Assembly (NCBI RefSeq): GCF_020740795.1
Contig: NC_067291.1
Span: forward strand, 19,767,780 to 19,831,779
Length of the DNA stretch: 64,000 bases
Source of the DNA: Apus apus
Lineage: Eukaryota > Chordata > Aves > Apodiformes > Apodidae
Direction of reading: 5' to 3'
The notes under the pieces are model-generated. The model made no database searches. It saw nothing but the letters and a program-made list of their open reading frames with translations, and was not told where the DNA came from. A program made the translations under genes and the position numbers. Shown here in pieces: positions 24,696 through 34,575 of this stretch (its first letter is position 1; each line of letters opens with the position of its first letter).

Positions 24696-25491
24696 ATGTT
24701 CAGGTCCAAACGCTCAGGGCTGGTGCGGCGACTTTGGAGGAGCCGCGTCATTCCGGACAGGGACGGCGGAGATGGGAGCGCCAGGAGCGGCCACGACCTC
24801 GGAGTCACCGGTAGTTTTAAAATCCCGGAGAAAAACCCTTCGGCGGAGATCCGCGCGGTAGCGCGCAGCTTACTGCGGGAGGCGGAGGAGCGGCGCGGCG
24901 GGGCGGGCGAGGCGGCTCCGCGCCGCGGGGACCCCATGGCGGAGCGGCGAGGGGCCCGGTTCCGCGCCCCGCCGCGACGGGAGGGCGCCGAGGGGGAGAG
25001 CCCGCGGCGGGCGCAGGAGAGCGACGGCCGGACGGTGACCTGCTGCCTCTTCACGGACCGGGAACCGGGCGACCCCCAGGCCCCCGCCGCCGCCTTTGGC
25101 CCCCCCAGCCCCGACGGCGCGACCGACGGCGGCTCCCCGGAGCGGCGGGGCCGGGAAGGGCGGTCGCGGCTGCTGCTGCTGGAGCAGGAGCTGAAGGCCG
25201 TCACCTACTCGCTGCTGAAGCGGCTGAAGGAGCGCTCGCTGGACAGCCTGCTGGAGGCGGTGGAGTCCCGCGGGGGGATGCCCAGCGGCTGCGTGCTGGT
25301 GGCCCGCACCGAGGTGCGCTTGGGGGGCCAGGCTGCACCCCCCCACCTGCTCCTGGGCAAACTCTTCCGCTGGCCCGACCTGCAGCACCCTGCCGAGCTG
25401 AAACCCCTCTGCGAGTGTCAGAGCTTCGGCGTCGCCGACGGACCCACCGTCTGCTGTAACCCCTACCACTTCAGCCGCCTCTGTGGGCCAG
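24696..25491 (+). CDS. SMAD6: SMAD6 coding exon 1: inhibitory SMAD, N-terminus and MH1-like domain
   Basis: SMAD6 blocks BMP signalling by binding type I receptors and SMAD1, recruiting SMURF ubiquitin ligases, and acting with nuclear corepressors. This exon encodes residues 1-265 plus the first base of codon 266. It opens with [18 protein letters not shown], the basic N-terminus shared by SMAD6 and SMAD7. Next come a low-complexity basic stretch (about 20-105), the conserved TVTCCLF (113-119), and the MH1-like domain (about 155-265) with [28 protein letters not shown] and [13 protein letters not shown]. Cysteines 239, 241, 253, 254 and His 258 include the likely zinc ligands. The match is to SMAD6 rather than SMAD7, from the ESPPPPYSRLSP continuation and the MH1 wording. 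The ATG is the only one that gives the shared N-terminus, but its context (C at -3, T at +4) is weak. The donor is GTGAGG at 25492. Confidence 0.97.
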
Positions 25492-27781
25492 GTGAGGAGC
25501 CGAGGGATTGGGGGGGGGGGGGCGGGGGGCGGTCGAGGTCTTTCCCCCCCCTCTGTTTAGGGCTACTGGCTCCTTGGCTTACTTTGAACCCGCGCAGCAG
25601 CGCGGATGCGCGGCCGGGATGCGCCTGGTCCGGGGTCTCCCTCCCCGAGCCGGCATCCCCCGTTCCCCCCCCCCCTTCCTCAGCCAACAGTTGTGCTTGA
25701 AAAGCCTTTTATTATCCCCCCCCCTCTTCCCGCCGAGGTTCCCCTGCTATTTAGGTGCAGAAGGGGCGATAATATGCAGTTTGCATCCTGCTGGCGCCAG
25801 GCTGGCTCGCTGGTTATCGGAGCGGCCGCGGAGCCGGGCAATTACCGCCCCGGCTTAAAGCCGCAGGGCCCCGCCGAGGGCAGCGGGCGGGGGTCGGGGG
25901 GGGTCGCGGGGGATGCCCCGGACCCGCGTGGAACCGGCGGCAGCTGGAACCCGGGCACTTCTCAGGCTTTTCTAACTTTTTTTGCCCCCCCCGTGGCCAG
26001 AGGGACGGCGGAGGACACCGACCTCCTGCTGACGGGCCCTTTCCTGGCAAGAGCTTTGATTTCAATTTTAGTTTTTTAATAATTTATTTTGCAATCCGGG
26101 ATCCTGCCTGGTTTTGCATCATTTCTTTGAAAGAAACTTGTATGCTGGGCGTGCTTCCCTCGAAGATCGCTAGAGGCTGGAAGCAGCTTGCTTTTTTTTT
26201 TTTGGAGCAGGCGTGCAGTTGTAGGGACTGGGCGTTCAGTTTAGAACCGGGCAGAGTTTCCCAGTGACTTTCCTGCAGCGGGGGTTGTTTTCCCAGCGGT
26301 GTGTGGCTGCAAGCCCTGGGCAGGGAGTAGTAGAGAGCAGAGCTTTTCTCGAGTGGCTCTTATCGGTTTGATAGTGGGTGTCTGTGCCAGGGCCCCACCC
26401 GCTCCGCCCCGGCGCTGGGGACGGCGGCGGGAGCTCGGGAAGGGCCTTGATGCCCTTTTCCTCAAGTGTTTGCATGACTCTCTGCAGAGACCGTCCCCGT
26501 TTGCGTTGGACACTCACTTTTCTGTGGGGTGACAGAGCTGAGTGGTGTGAAAACACCCCAGCGCAGGACCAACCCCGCTGCGCGTGGCACAAGTTGTGTT
26601 ACATCCAGACTGGGACTTTGGCACCATTATTTTTTTAATTTGAGGCTCTTTAAGTACCCTGTGAAAAGAGCACCTTGCTGCTGGGCCGCTTGCTCGATGA
26701 GGGGAGATGAGGAACTTTTTCATAGAAGCAATAAACGACCAGGGGCCATCCCAGAGCCATCATGGGGGGATGCTGAGGTTGTTCTTATTGAGCAAACGCA
26801 GGCTGAGCTGCTGTTGTGTGGCTCAGTGCCTTGTGCTTGGGTCTGTGGGGGAGCTGAGGAGCACACCCTTGTTTCAGTAGTCTGGGGTCAGTGTGGTGCT
26901 GCTGACTTCTCAGGACAATGTCTCACTAAAGTCAGTGTCTGCTTAAAGTTGCTGCCATGATAGCCCAGCCAGCTGCATGCTGCTCAATTTTAGCAAGTTA
27001 TAATTCAAGAAACATAGCACTGCCATAGTTCTGAAGGAAAAAAAAAAACCTCACTGACCAGTGCACGAAGTTGATGGAAGACCTCGGTCAGCCTTTTGCG
27101 TGATCTTGACTTTTGCAAGGGCGGCATGAGCCAGTTAGATGACCTGATTCAGCAAAGCACTCTGAAGGACTTGCTTAACTTTAAGTGCATGACTGCTGAT
27201 GTGCTGCTGCTTGAAGCTGAACGTGTGCTTGGGAACTTGGCTGAACCAAGGTCAGGGTGAGCGGGATCATGAGAGGCCTCTGCTGTGGAGCCTGTGTTGG
27301 GATGGACCAGCGTAACTTCAGTAGCTGAAGCCAGCCTGGCCCCTGGTGTCAGGCTTTGTAAGCTGAGAGAGGAGTGTCTGATCATCCAGCACCCTTTTTC
27401 AGTCCTTGTAATGTGTTTGGGGAGCTCAGCGTGTGTTTGAGGCATGGTTGGAGGGTTGTCTTCCAACACAGATGATGGAAGCATCATTCTTCGGCAGCAA
27501 GGTGCCATTTTGTGTGCTGTGGGTTGTGGGTATCCAGACAGGGTAATGGGGTTTGCAGGAGAACTGCAGCACTTTCAGTGGTAAAGCTTGCTCTGAAAGG
27601 CCACAGTGGAGCCCCCCTTTTTTCAGCGGTTTGGAAAACTCTTGTTCTTCAGTTGGTTCCAAGTGGGTTTTCTTCCATTGAGTCTTTATAAGGTTGGAAC
27701 AGTTCCTACCCTGAAAGAGAAAGCACGAGGGTTTCGTTGAAGAACCCCACAGAGCACTAACATAAAGTTTTGTTCTTCCAG
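25492..27781 (+). other. SMAD6: SMAD6 intron 1
   Basis: A 2.3-kb intron with donor GTGAGG and acceptor TTCTTCCAG, splitting codon 266 after its first base. The first 450 bases belong to the CpG island and are rich in C and G runs; the rest is ordinary. No repeat of a known family or second gene was seen. Confidence 0.9.
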
Positions 27782-27838
27782 AGTCTCCACCACCTCCCTA
27801 CTCTCGGCTGTCTCCTAATGATGAGCAAAAGCCACTGG
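27782..27838 (+). CDS. SMAD6: SMAD6 coding exon 2: linker with PY motif
   Basis: This 57-base exon completes codon 266 (Glu), encodes residues 267-284, and leaves the first base of codon 285. The peptide is ESPPPPYSRLSPNDEQKPL. The PPPPY at 268-272 is the PY motif by which inhibitory SMADs bind the WW domains of SMURF1 and SMURF2, directing ubiquitination of receptors. The acceptor is TTCTTCCAG and the donor GTACGT. Phase matches on both sides, and the spelling is near that of mammalian SMAD6 (NDEQ here where mammals have RDEY). It is too short to be detected as an open frame and was placed by homology and splice sites. Confidence 0.96.
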
Positions 27839-29521
27839 GTACGTGTTTTCTCTCTTTTGATCTCCTGGCAGCTCTTTCATGGTGCAGTGCTGGTACTGGT
27901 TTGAAGACATCCCTACATAGCACGTCAGGCAGAAGCCAACACGTCGGGATTTTATGGCTGCTCATTATTTCTGAGCAAGCATCAGCTGACAGGTTTTAAG
28001 AAGTAAATGGATGTCAGTTTATCATACCAAATTATGGTGTAGACACATGCATATTTTCCAAAATAATACGGAGCTCTATTTTAAATGAAGGCGTAATGAA
28101 AGGTTACCTGACGCCGTGCCCTGTCTGCGTGTGTAATCTGTGGGGTGACAGAGCAGAGGGGGAATGGGAGCTCCTGGGTGCCATTTCCATCAAGCCCTGG
28201 CTGCTCAGCACCACGGAGGAACCTGCTATTACCCTTCCTCTCTTTATTAAAATGAGACATAAACTCTTTGAAACCCAGTGCTCTGTCATTTCTGAATGTT
28301 TTTTTCACTTCTCCTGATGAATTATAAAAGCTTTTTTTTAAATAGCCTAATGAAAGTGCCTTGGGTGGGAGGGTGGAGATGTTCTGAATTGGCATCACCA
28401 CATCCTGACTATCCTTTCTCAGAGCCCACTTCTTGCTCAAGCAAACGGGAAGCAAAGATGCAGGAGGGAAGGGAGGAATCGCATGCCCCTCTTGGGATTC
28501 TTGTCAGGACTGGTGGCTGTGTCAGGAGTGTGGGATTTCTCTTTTCATCCTGTGGTTGGTGGCTCTGATTTATGGAGGGGAATGACCGAGGCGAGCTGCA
28601 GGGACAGGGAGGAGACAGGAGGCAGGGTTTGCCAGGACGTAGGAGCAGGACAGCGTGCCTGTGTGTCCCACCCTGCCCCAAGGGAGGGTGGGAGCTGCCC
28701 ATGCCAAAGGTGAGTCCCTGCCCTGCCAGGCCTGGCAGCTGCCTGCAACCAACACTCCTGCACCCACTGCCTGTCAGAGGGACCAGCTCCTTCATTCCTG
28801 CAGCCACGCTGCAACAAAGGACAGTGACCAGAGCATCTTGCAAAGCAAAATTTGCAGGTCATGGCTTTTTCCCCAATGTTTGTTTTTTGTTAGGTATGGA
28901 GAAAAAATGGAGTTGTCCTTCCCCATGCTCCCACTTCCAACTTAATTCCCTTTAGAAACTGCTTGTGCTGCAGGGAGAGATGATAGTGAGTGACACGTGA
29001 CTATTAAAACAACAGCCAGGGATTGAAATTTGCTTCAGTGGCTTGTTTGATTGGTAAAATAATAGTTAATCTGTGAGCAAACAGTTGAGCAGTTAATTAG
29101 AGGGGTGTAAGCAAGAGAGAATAACAAAGACTCTTAACTTGTTAAAACAAGGTTTCCTTCGCTTCAGCAAAGAGGAAGGAAGGAAGGAAGCAAGAATAAA
29201 CAGCTTCAAGAATTTTAATGGTGATAATTAAGTATAGTAACTATGAATTGTTTAGAGGCTTAATGTAACTTTATCCAGTAAGCACCAAGTTCCTACTTGT
29301 TTGATCAACTTAACTGCAGTTATTTTTGTGGTCGAAGCAATTCAGACTTTGCATTTGCATGGTAGAGGTACAAAGTTAATCGCTGCTTTCTGGCCCAGTG
29401 AAGAGTTTCTCTTGGGGAGAGGTGGGCTGGTGACAGGAAGCTCAAGTGCTCATGTAGTACTTGCAAAGACAAGAGGACAAAAATGCTTATTTTTTTTTCT
29501 ATTTTTTTTTTTTTCCCCCAG
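27839..29521 (+). other. SMAD6: SMAD6 intron 2
   Basis: A 1.7-kb intron with donor GTACGT and an acceptor preceded by a long T-rich tract ending in CCCCCAG. It includes a short GGAA repeat near 29174-29190. No other gene or family repeat was seen. Confidence 0.9.
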
Positions 29522-29599
29522 ATCTATCAGATTCCACGTTGTCTTACACTGAAACAGAGGCTACAAACTCGCCCAACGTCACACCCGGAGACTTCTCAG
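29522..29599 (+). CDS. SMAD6: SMAD6 coding exon 3: serine/threonine-rich linker
   Basis: This 78-base exon completes codon 285 (Asp), encodes residues 286-310 and leaves one base of codon 311. The peptide includes [17 protein letters not shown], which is almost unchanged among vertebrate SMAD6 proteins, then a divergent PNVTPGDFS. It links the PY motif to the MH2 domain. The acceptor has a strong T-rich tract and CAG. The donor at 29600 is GTTGGC, which departs from consensus at +3 and +4 and is weaker than the other two donors. The next exon, which should begin with the rest of an Asp or Gly codon and carry the MH2 domain, is not in the window, so the gene is partial here. Confidence 0.96.
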
Positions 29600-30689
29600 G
29601 TTGGCAGATGTTTGCGCCTTCCCACACGTGCTGGGGAGCTGGTGGCTGGGGCAGGGATGCAGGAGGACCCAGGGGGTCATGGTGCTCTTGTTCATTTACA
29701 TTCTTGGTGTGAAAAGAAGGAAGAAAAGAGCAGCTATTTGAGTTGATTGTTCAGAGATGTCTGCGCTCTATGGGTTGTGATAAGAAGCTGTGTGTGGGAC
29801 GAGTGTGCTGGGACAAGTGGTGTGGCTGCAGGACCATGCATGTCCCCCACGGAAGCCACCAGGACCTCTCCTGAGCCCTGGGGTTGTGGGCTGGCATAAG
29901 GCTGGGCTGTACCCAGTCACCATTCTGGTGGAGGGAGCCATGAGGCCGTTTCAAATGCTGGTGGTTCTTGCCGAGTCTGCCCAGCTGGTGTTACCTCTTG
30001 GGTCCTGGCCCTGCAGTGCAAACCCTGCCTTTGGGAGCAGGGCTCCCAGCTCCCATCCCACTGAAGCACCCGAACAAAGCTTTTGCATAATTAGGTCCTG
30101 GTTTTCACTCTGCCCCACCCTTGCAACCTTTCATTCATTTAATGGTGCTCTGTAAGGCCTGGGGTGCTTTTACCTGCAGGCAGGCCGGGAGTTGAGGCTT
30201 TCGTTTGATGGTGTTGGGTTTTGGCTGCTGTGATTGTTTCATGTCTTAAATCTTGAGTGTCCTGTCCCAGGCTGGCTGTGTGGAGGGCAGGAAGGACCCG
30301 TCTGTAGGACCAGGTTTAATTTCTCTATAATAAATGGTCTGGTTAATGGTCTGAGAACTGATGAACACTGACTGGTCCTCATCCTGGTGAGGTCCCATGT
30401 GCCTCCTTCAGCAGTTGAGATGGGCTTTGTGGTGGGGTAGGACTTTGGGCACCTTGGTGCTGAGTTGCCAGATTGCTTGAGTGCATGGATAGGGTTTGCT
30501 GCTCCCTCTGGGAGATGCTCTCAGTCGGTGGTGGAGGGAACCCTTGGGTCCATGAGCCACAGCTTTTTGCTTCTCATTCTCTGCTTGCAAAAGCTTGTGA
30601 CCGGTTTGGTGAGACCTGTGACTTCCTTGGGATGTTTAAGCTGATCCTGACTCCGTGGCAGTCTGAAGAGCATTTAGACAGCACGGCAC

Positions 30690-31015
30690 CGTGGTGTCAC
30701 GGTGTGGTGGCGCGTTCCCCTCTGGGGATTTTCCCTTCTCCTTTCAGGTTCTCCTGCCGCGGTCGCTGTTGCCGCGTGCCGGCCTGCCTCGCTTTTGTTG
30801 TGCTGCCAAGTGTCCGTGGCAGGGGAACAATTGATAGCCAGGAGTTGGATCGTTTGGGGTTATGCTATAATAAATATCTGCTAGCAGTGCCTAACGAACA
30901 TTCCTCGGGGTGGATACACGTCCGTAAAGCTCCCCATGCCCATGGATTTTATTGTAACTTGGTAATTGCGATTAATTATATCAGCTGCGTTGAAAAACTG
31001 GGGTTCCTGAGGATG
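30690..31015. promoter_or_regulatory. candidate intronic enhancer
   Basis: About 1.1 kb into intron 3, CpG-bearing segments with GCCGCGGTCGC-like strings stand next to AACAAT (SOX-like), ACATTCCT (TEAD-like), ATAATAAATAT, GATTAATTATA and CAGCTG (E-box) within some 250 bases. The mix of site types and the lack of repeats suggests a regulatory element. This is a judgement from motif density only. Confidence 0.3.
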
Positions 31016-34000
31016 TAATGGTTCAGCTTCTCTCGCAGCTGAGCTCTTTATGGGACATCTGGTGGATTTTCTGGAATAGAAGAGAGATTTTAGCTTTTAC
31101 TTAACAATATAATGATAACATGTGACTGAGATTGTACTGAAATTGGATACCTCCTCTCCCCCTGTATAGTTTCCAGTGGTGTAACTTTTAATAAGAGTCT
31201 GGGGCTGGGTGATTTATTTTTCCCCAGTGCTCATGATTGCTGAAAGAGGATAAGAGCTTTGCTGAAGTTAACCCATACTTGTCATCACAGGGAAGTAAAA
31301 GGAAAAAACCCACTTAGACTCAAGTTGATCTGCCATATTTCAGTTTGTTTATTGTCCATTTCAGCTTATTTAATAGGTCAGCTTGAAATGTAGGTCTGTG
31401 TAAAGGGTGCACAAAGCACAGGGTCTTCCTGCCTTTTCTTGTCTGTACTGAAGGAGCTCAATGTGCATTTAACTCTTGTTCCAAAAATAAGTACATTTTG
31501 GATCTAGCATCAAGCCACTACTATTTATTGCTTCAGCTTTGATCATCAAAAAGGCTTTTGCTACTAAAACCACAAAACTCAATTTTGGATAACAAAGAGA
31601 ACCATTCTTTCCCTGTTACTTGTTTACTTGGTGAACTTCTAAACAGGAAGTTTTAGATTGAAGTTGAAGATCATCTCTCTCATAGGTATCAATTAAAAAA
31701 AAAAAATAACCCAACCTGTTTTTGAAGTCAACCTTTTCATAGCCGGAATACTGGTCTTAAAAAATAGGAAGAAGTCTTGAATAAACTAGCAAGCTCGCTA
31801 TGAAATTTGGAATAACAGTCCATGTGAACTGGAAGCACAAGTTCTGAGTAGTTGTGCGGATGTGACCTTCTGTGTTGTGAGCCAGATTGATGGATGATAC
31901 CCCAGAGTCCTCTTCATCTGAGGATCGAAGTGTTTGGGTCATTAAATGAAGCTGTTTGTCCAGGAATTGGTGTCCAGTCACAACAGTTCCCTAGAGAGCA
32001 GGTTTTAGGAGCACATGTAGTTGGGCTGGGGATGTTCCTGATTTCTCGGTGAGGTGCAGTGGCTTGGGAAGATCTGATTTGGTGGGGAAAGGCACCTGGA
32101 GACATTTGATCCTGATGGTTCCATCTTTTGAGCTCATGCAGTGTCACATTCAGGCTTGTGGGGTTACAAAGAGGGGCTTCATCTTTTCCTCATTTGCTTT
32201 ATTTCTGGAGCCATCTATGCCTGGGAAGCAGAGGTGACAAAAACCAGCTGCTCTGGAAGTTGTATTCCAAGCCCAGGTGGTTCTTCTGGCCAGGGTTGTG
32301 CTGGTCCCCTGGGTTCTGGCAGAGCCTTGGCTGGTGTCGGCGTCCCCATGGCTCCCCAGGCTGGAGCCGGGAAAATACCAGGGAAAGGGCAAAATCCATC
32401 AAGGCAGAAACAAAAGCTCAGCCCCATGACTCATAATTGGTGGAACATTTGTAGTAATTTTTTTTTTTTCCCCTCAGACTTGGCTCCTCCAGCACATGCC
32501 AAGAAGCTGCTGTACCCGTTAGACTTGCCAGGCTTGTAGAGGGCCGCGCTGCTGCTGCGGGAACTGGTTCCATACAGTGGGGACGTGCTGGAGCAGATGG
32601 GGTGGGCCACGGCATTCCCTGTCTTCTCCTAAATCCCACAGGGCTGTCCTTGGCTTTCCTTGGGGAAGACTCTCTCTTAAAGATCATGCTCCTTGGTGTG
32701 CCCCTTGCACTGTGCGCTTCATCTGTCTTTCTGGCTAAAACAACCCCATGAATTCTGCAAGTCACAGCCAGAGTTTTTGCTAGTGATGGCTGTAGATTGT
32801 GGAGGTTCTGAGGAGGGGAAGGGTTGAATACAGCTAGGAGGACAGAAGGTGTTGCTGCTTGGAAGCCTTTTGTAGATCTCCACGGTGATCTGACCACTGC
32901 TCTTGTCTATCCTCTAGAGAGTGTAGAGATGTTGGTGCATCGCTTTTCTTTGGAGCAATAATAAATGAGGATGAGTAATTAGCTGTAGGAGCCTACAGGT
33001 AGGGATGGGTGCAGCTCACTGCTGCCTCACAGCAAAGTCCCCAGCCGCCATGCAGAGGTCCTACACTGCTGGGTGTCTCCATGGAAGATACTGAAGACAG
33101 TGCCTGCAGCAGTCAGTGCTGAGCTCTCACGGTAGCTGGTTTTCCTCCAAATGAGCGACTCACCAGCAGAGCCTGTCTTGTGTGTCCCTCTGTGTCTGCC
33201 CTTTACTCCTCACTTGACTGGGAGTCATCCCAGTGTTTGTGTGGAAAGGTTCATGGTGGGATGGAAGTGCCTTTGTGATCCCATGTTGCCCACAAGTCTG
33301 GAGGCAAGTTTTCTAGAGGGAAAAGGCTCCTTCCGGAGGGCGGACATCCAGCTTGGAGCTGGGCATGGCACCTTGGCAGTGAAGAAAAAAGTGCTACCAG
33401 GGGAGAAATGAGAGCCGGGAACAGGAGAAGGGCAGAAGAGTGTGGTTTGCACCAGCAGCAAGAGGACTTGCAGGAGGCCAGGGAGGGTGCTTCTTTCGAG
33501 TTATCAGCAAATAACTCTAACAGTCTGTTTTCTGTTAGACTTTGAAATCAATTCACTTCCCATGTGCTCAAACTCTTCAAGAGTTTCAGCTTTGAGGAAC
33601 CCATTTGTAGCTGGGAACATGCAGCCAAAAGAAATTGTGAGTTGGTGGTTTGCTGGAGGGGTGATTAAGTTCTCTCCCCACTCTGGAGAGGTGGCCAGCC
33701 TTCCCCAGAAGTGGAAGCACATGCCTGAGTCTGCTCCAAGCAGCTTTCCCAATGCCTAGAAGATGACAGGCTTCATGTAGAGATGGGATCTGCTCAGTGA
33801 CTTACTTCATGTTATCCCTTCCGAAGTTGATGGAGGATAATTGTAGATTTGACACAGAGAGGAGACCAAATGGGTTGGAGCTGATTTAAATTATTTTGGA
33901 TTTTTTCAAGGCTTGGGAATGTGGAGAAGCTGTTTGTGGGGTGGTGGTGGGACCGAGGGTATTGAATTTGGGGAGCAGGGTCCCTATACCCCCAAAGGAA

Positions 34001-34497
34001 GGAAGGCAGGAACGTGCCCATCCATCCCAGTTGGTGACTCAGCTCCCTGAAGTGATGCCACGGTGCCAGAGCCAGAGGGTTTTTTCTGTTTCCAGCAATA
34101 TTTAGGATGAACTCAAGGAAGCATATTTAAAATCTGCTGAATGGAGAAGGTGAATGTCTCTCTTCCTCTCCCCCCAGAAATAACAGACTGCAAGGATTTA
34201 TGCTAACAAGGAAATTTATGAAGATCCTGTGTGTTAGGAGTAGGAAAAAAAAAAGCCTATAAATATGTAGGGCGGATATGTGTGGAAACTGGGCAAACAT
34301 TGCCCTTTCCAGAGTGGGGGAGAGCTTGTGAAATGACCTGTTAACAGGAAAAAAAAGAAGATATTTTTCTCATTAATAAGGCAGCAATTTCTTTGGGGGG
34401 TGAAATGTTGGTTTTGCAACTTCTGATGCTTGCCTCTGGCTTTGGTGTGACTCGGTGCTGGGCTCCCACTGCAGTGCTGGCTCAGGTTGGCAGCACT

Positions 34498-34575
34498 TTG
34501 GGCTGGGAGCTGCGGAATGGGTCTGACCCAGCAGGACCTTGGGCTGGGGGCTGCAGGATGGGTCTGACTGGCAGT
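34498..34575. repeat. 41-bp imperfect tandem duplication
   Basis: A unit beginning TTGGGCTGGGAGCTGC at 34498 is repeated at 34539 with a few changes and continues to about 34575 (about 1.9 copies). It is a local duplication with no sign of coding use. Confidence 0.8.

Larger units (their letters stand above)
22740..25960. promoter_or_regulatory. SMAD6: CpG island over the SMAD6 promoter and exon 1
   Basis: From the CCGCGG near 22741, CpG dinucleotides become dense and remain so through the promoter, leader and first coding exon, fading in the first few hundred bases of intron 1. The bases at 23179-23590 are an inserted CR1 with low CpG density, so the island has a distal part (22740-23160) and a proximal part (about 23600-25960). 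Long G runs occur at 22961-22972, 23112-23129 and 23697-23712. Confidence 0.9.

Noticed and set aside
24446..25469. Long minus-strand open frames opposite SMAD6 exon 1
   Set aside because: These are antisense shadows of a GC-rich coding exon, made of Pro/Arg/Ala-rich peptides with no homology I can see.
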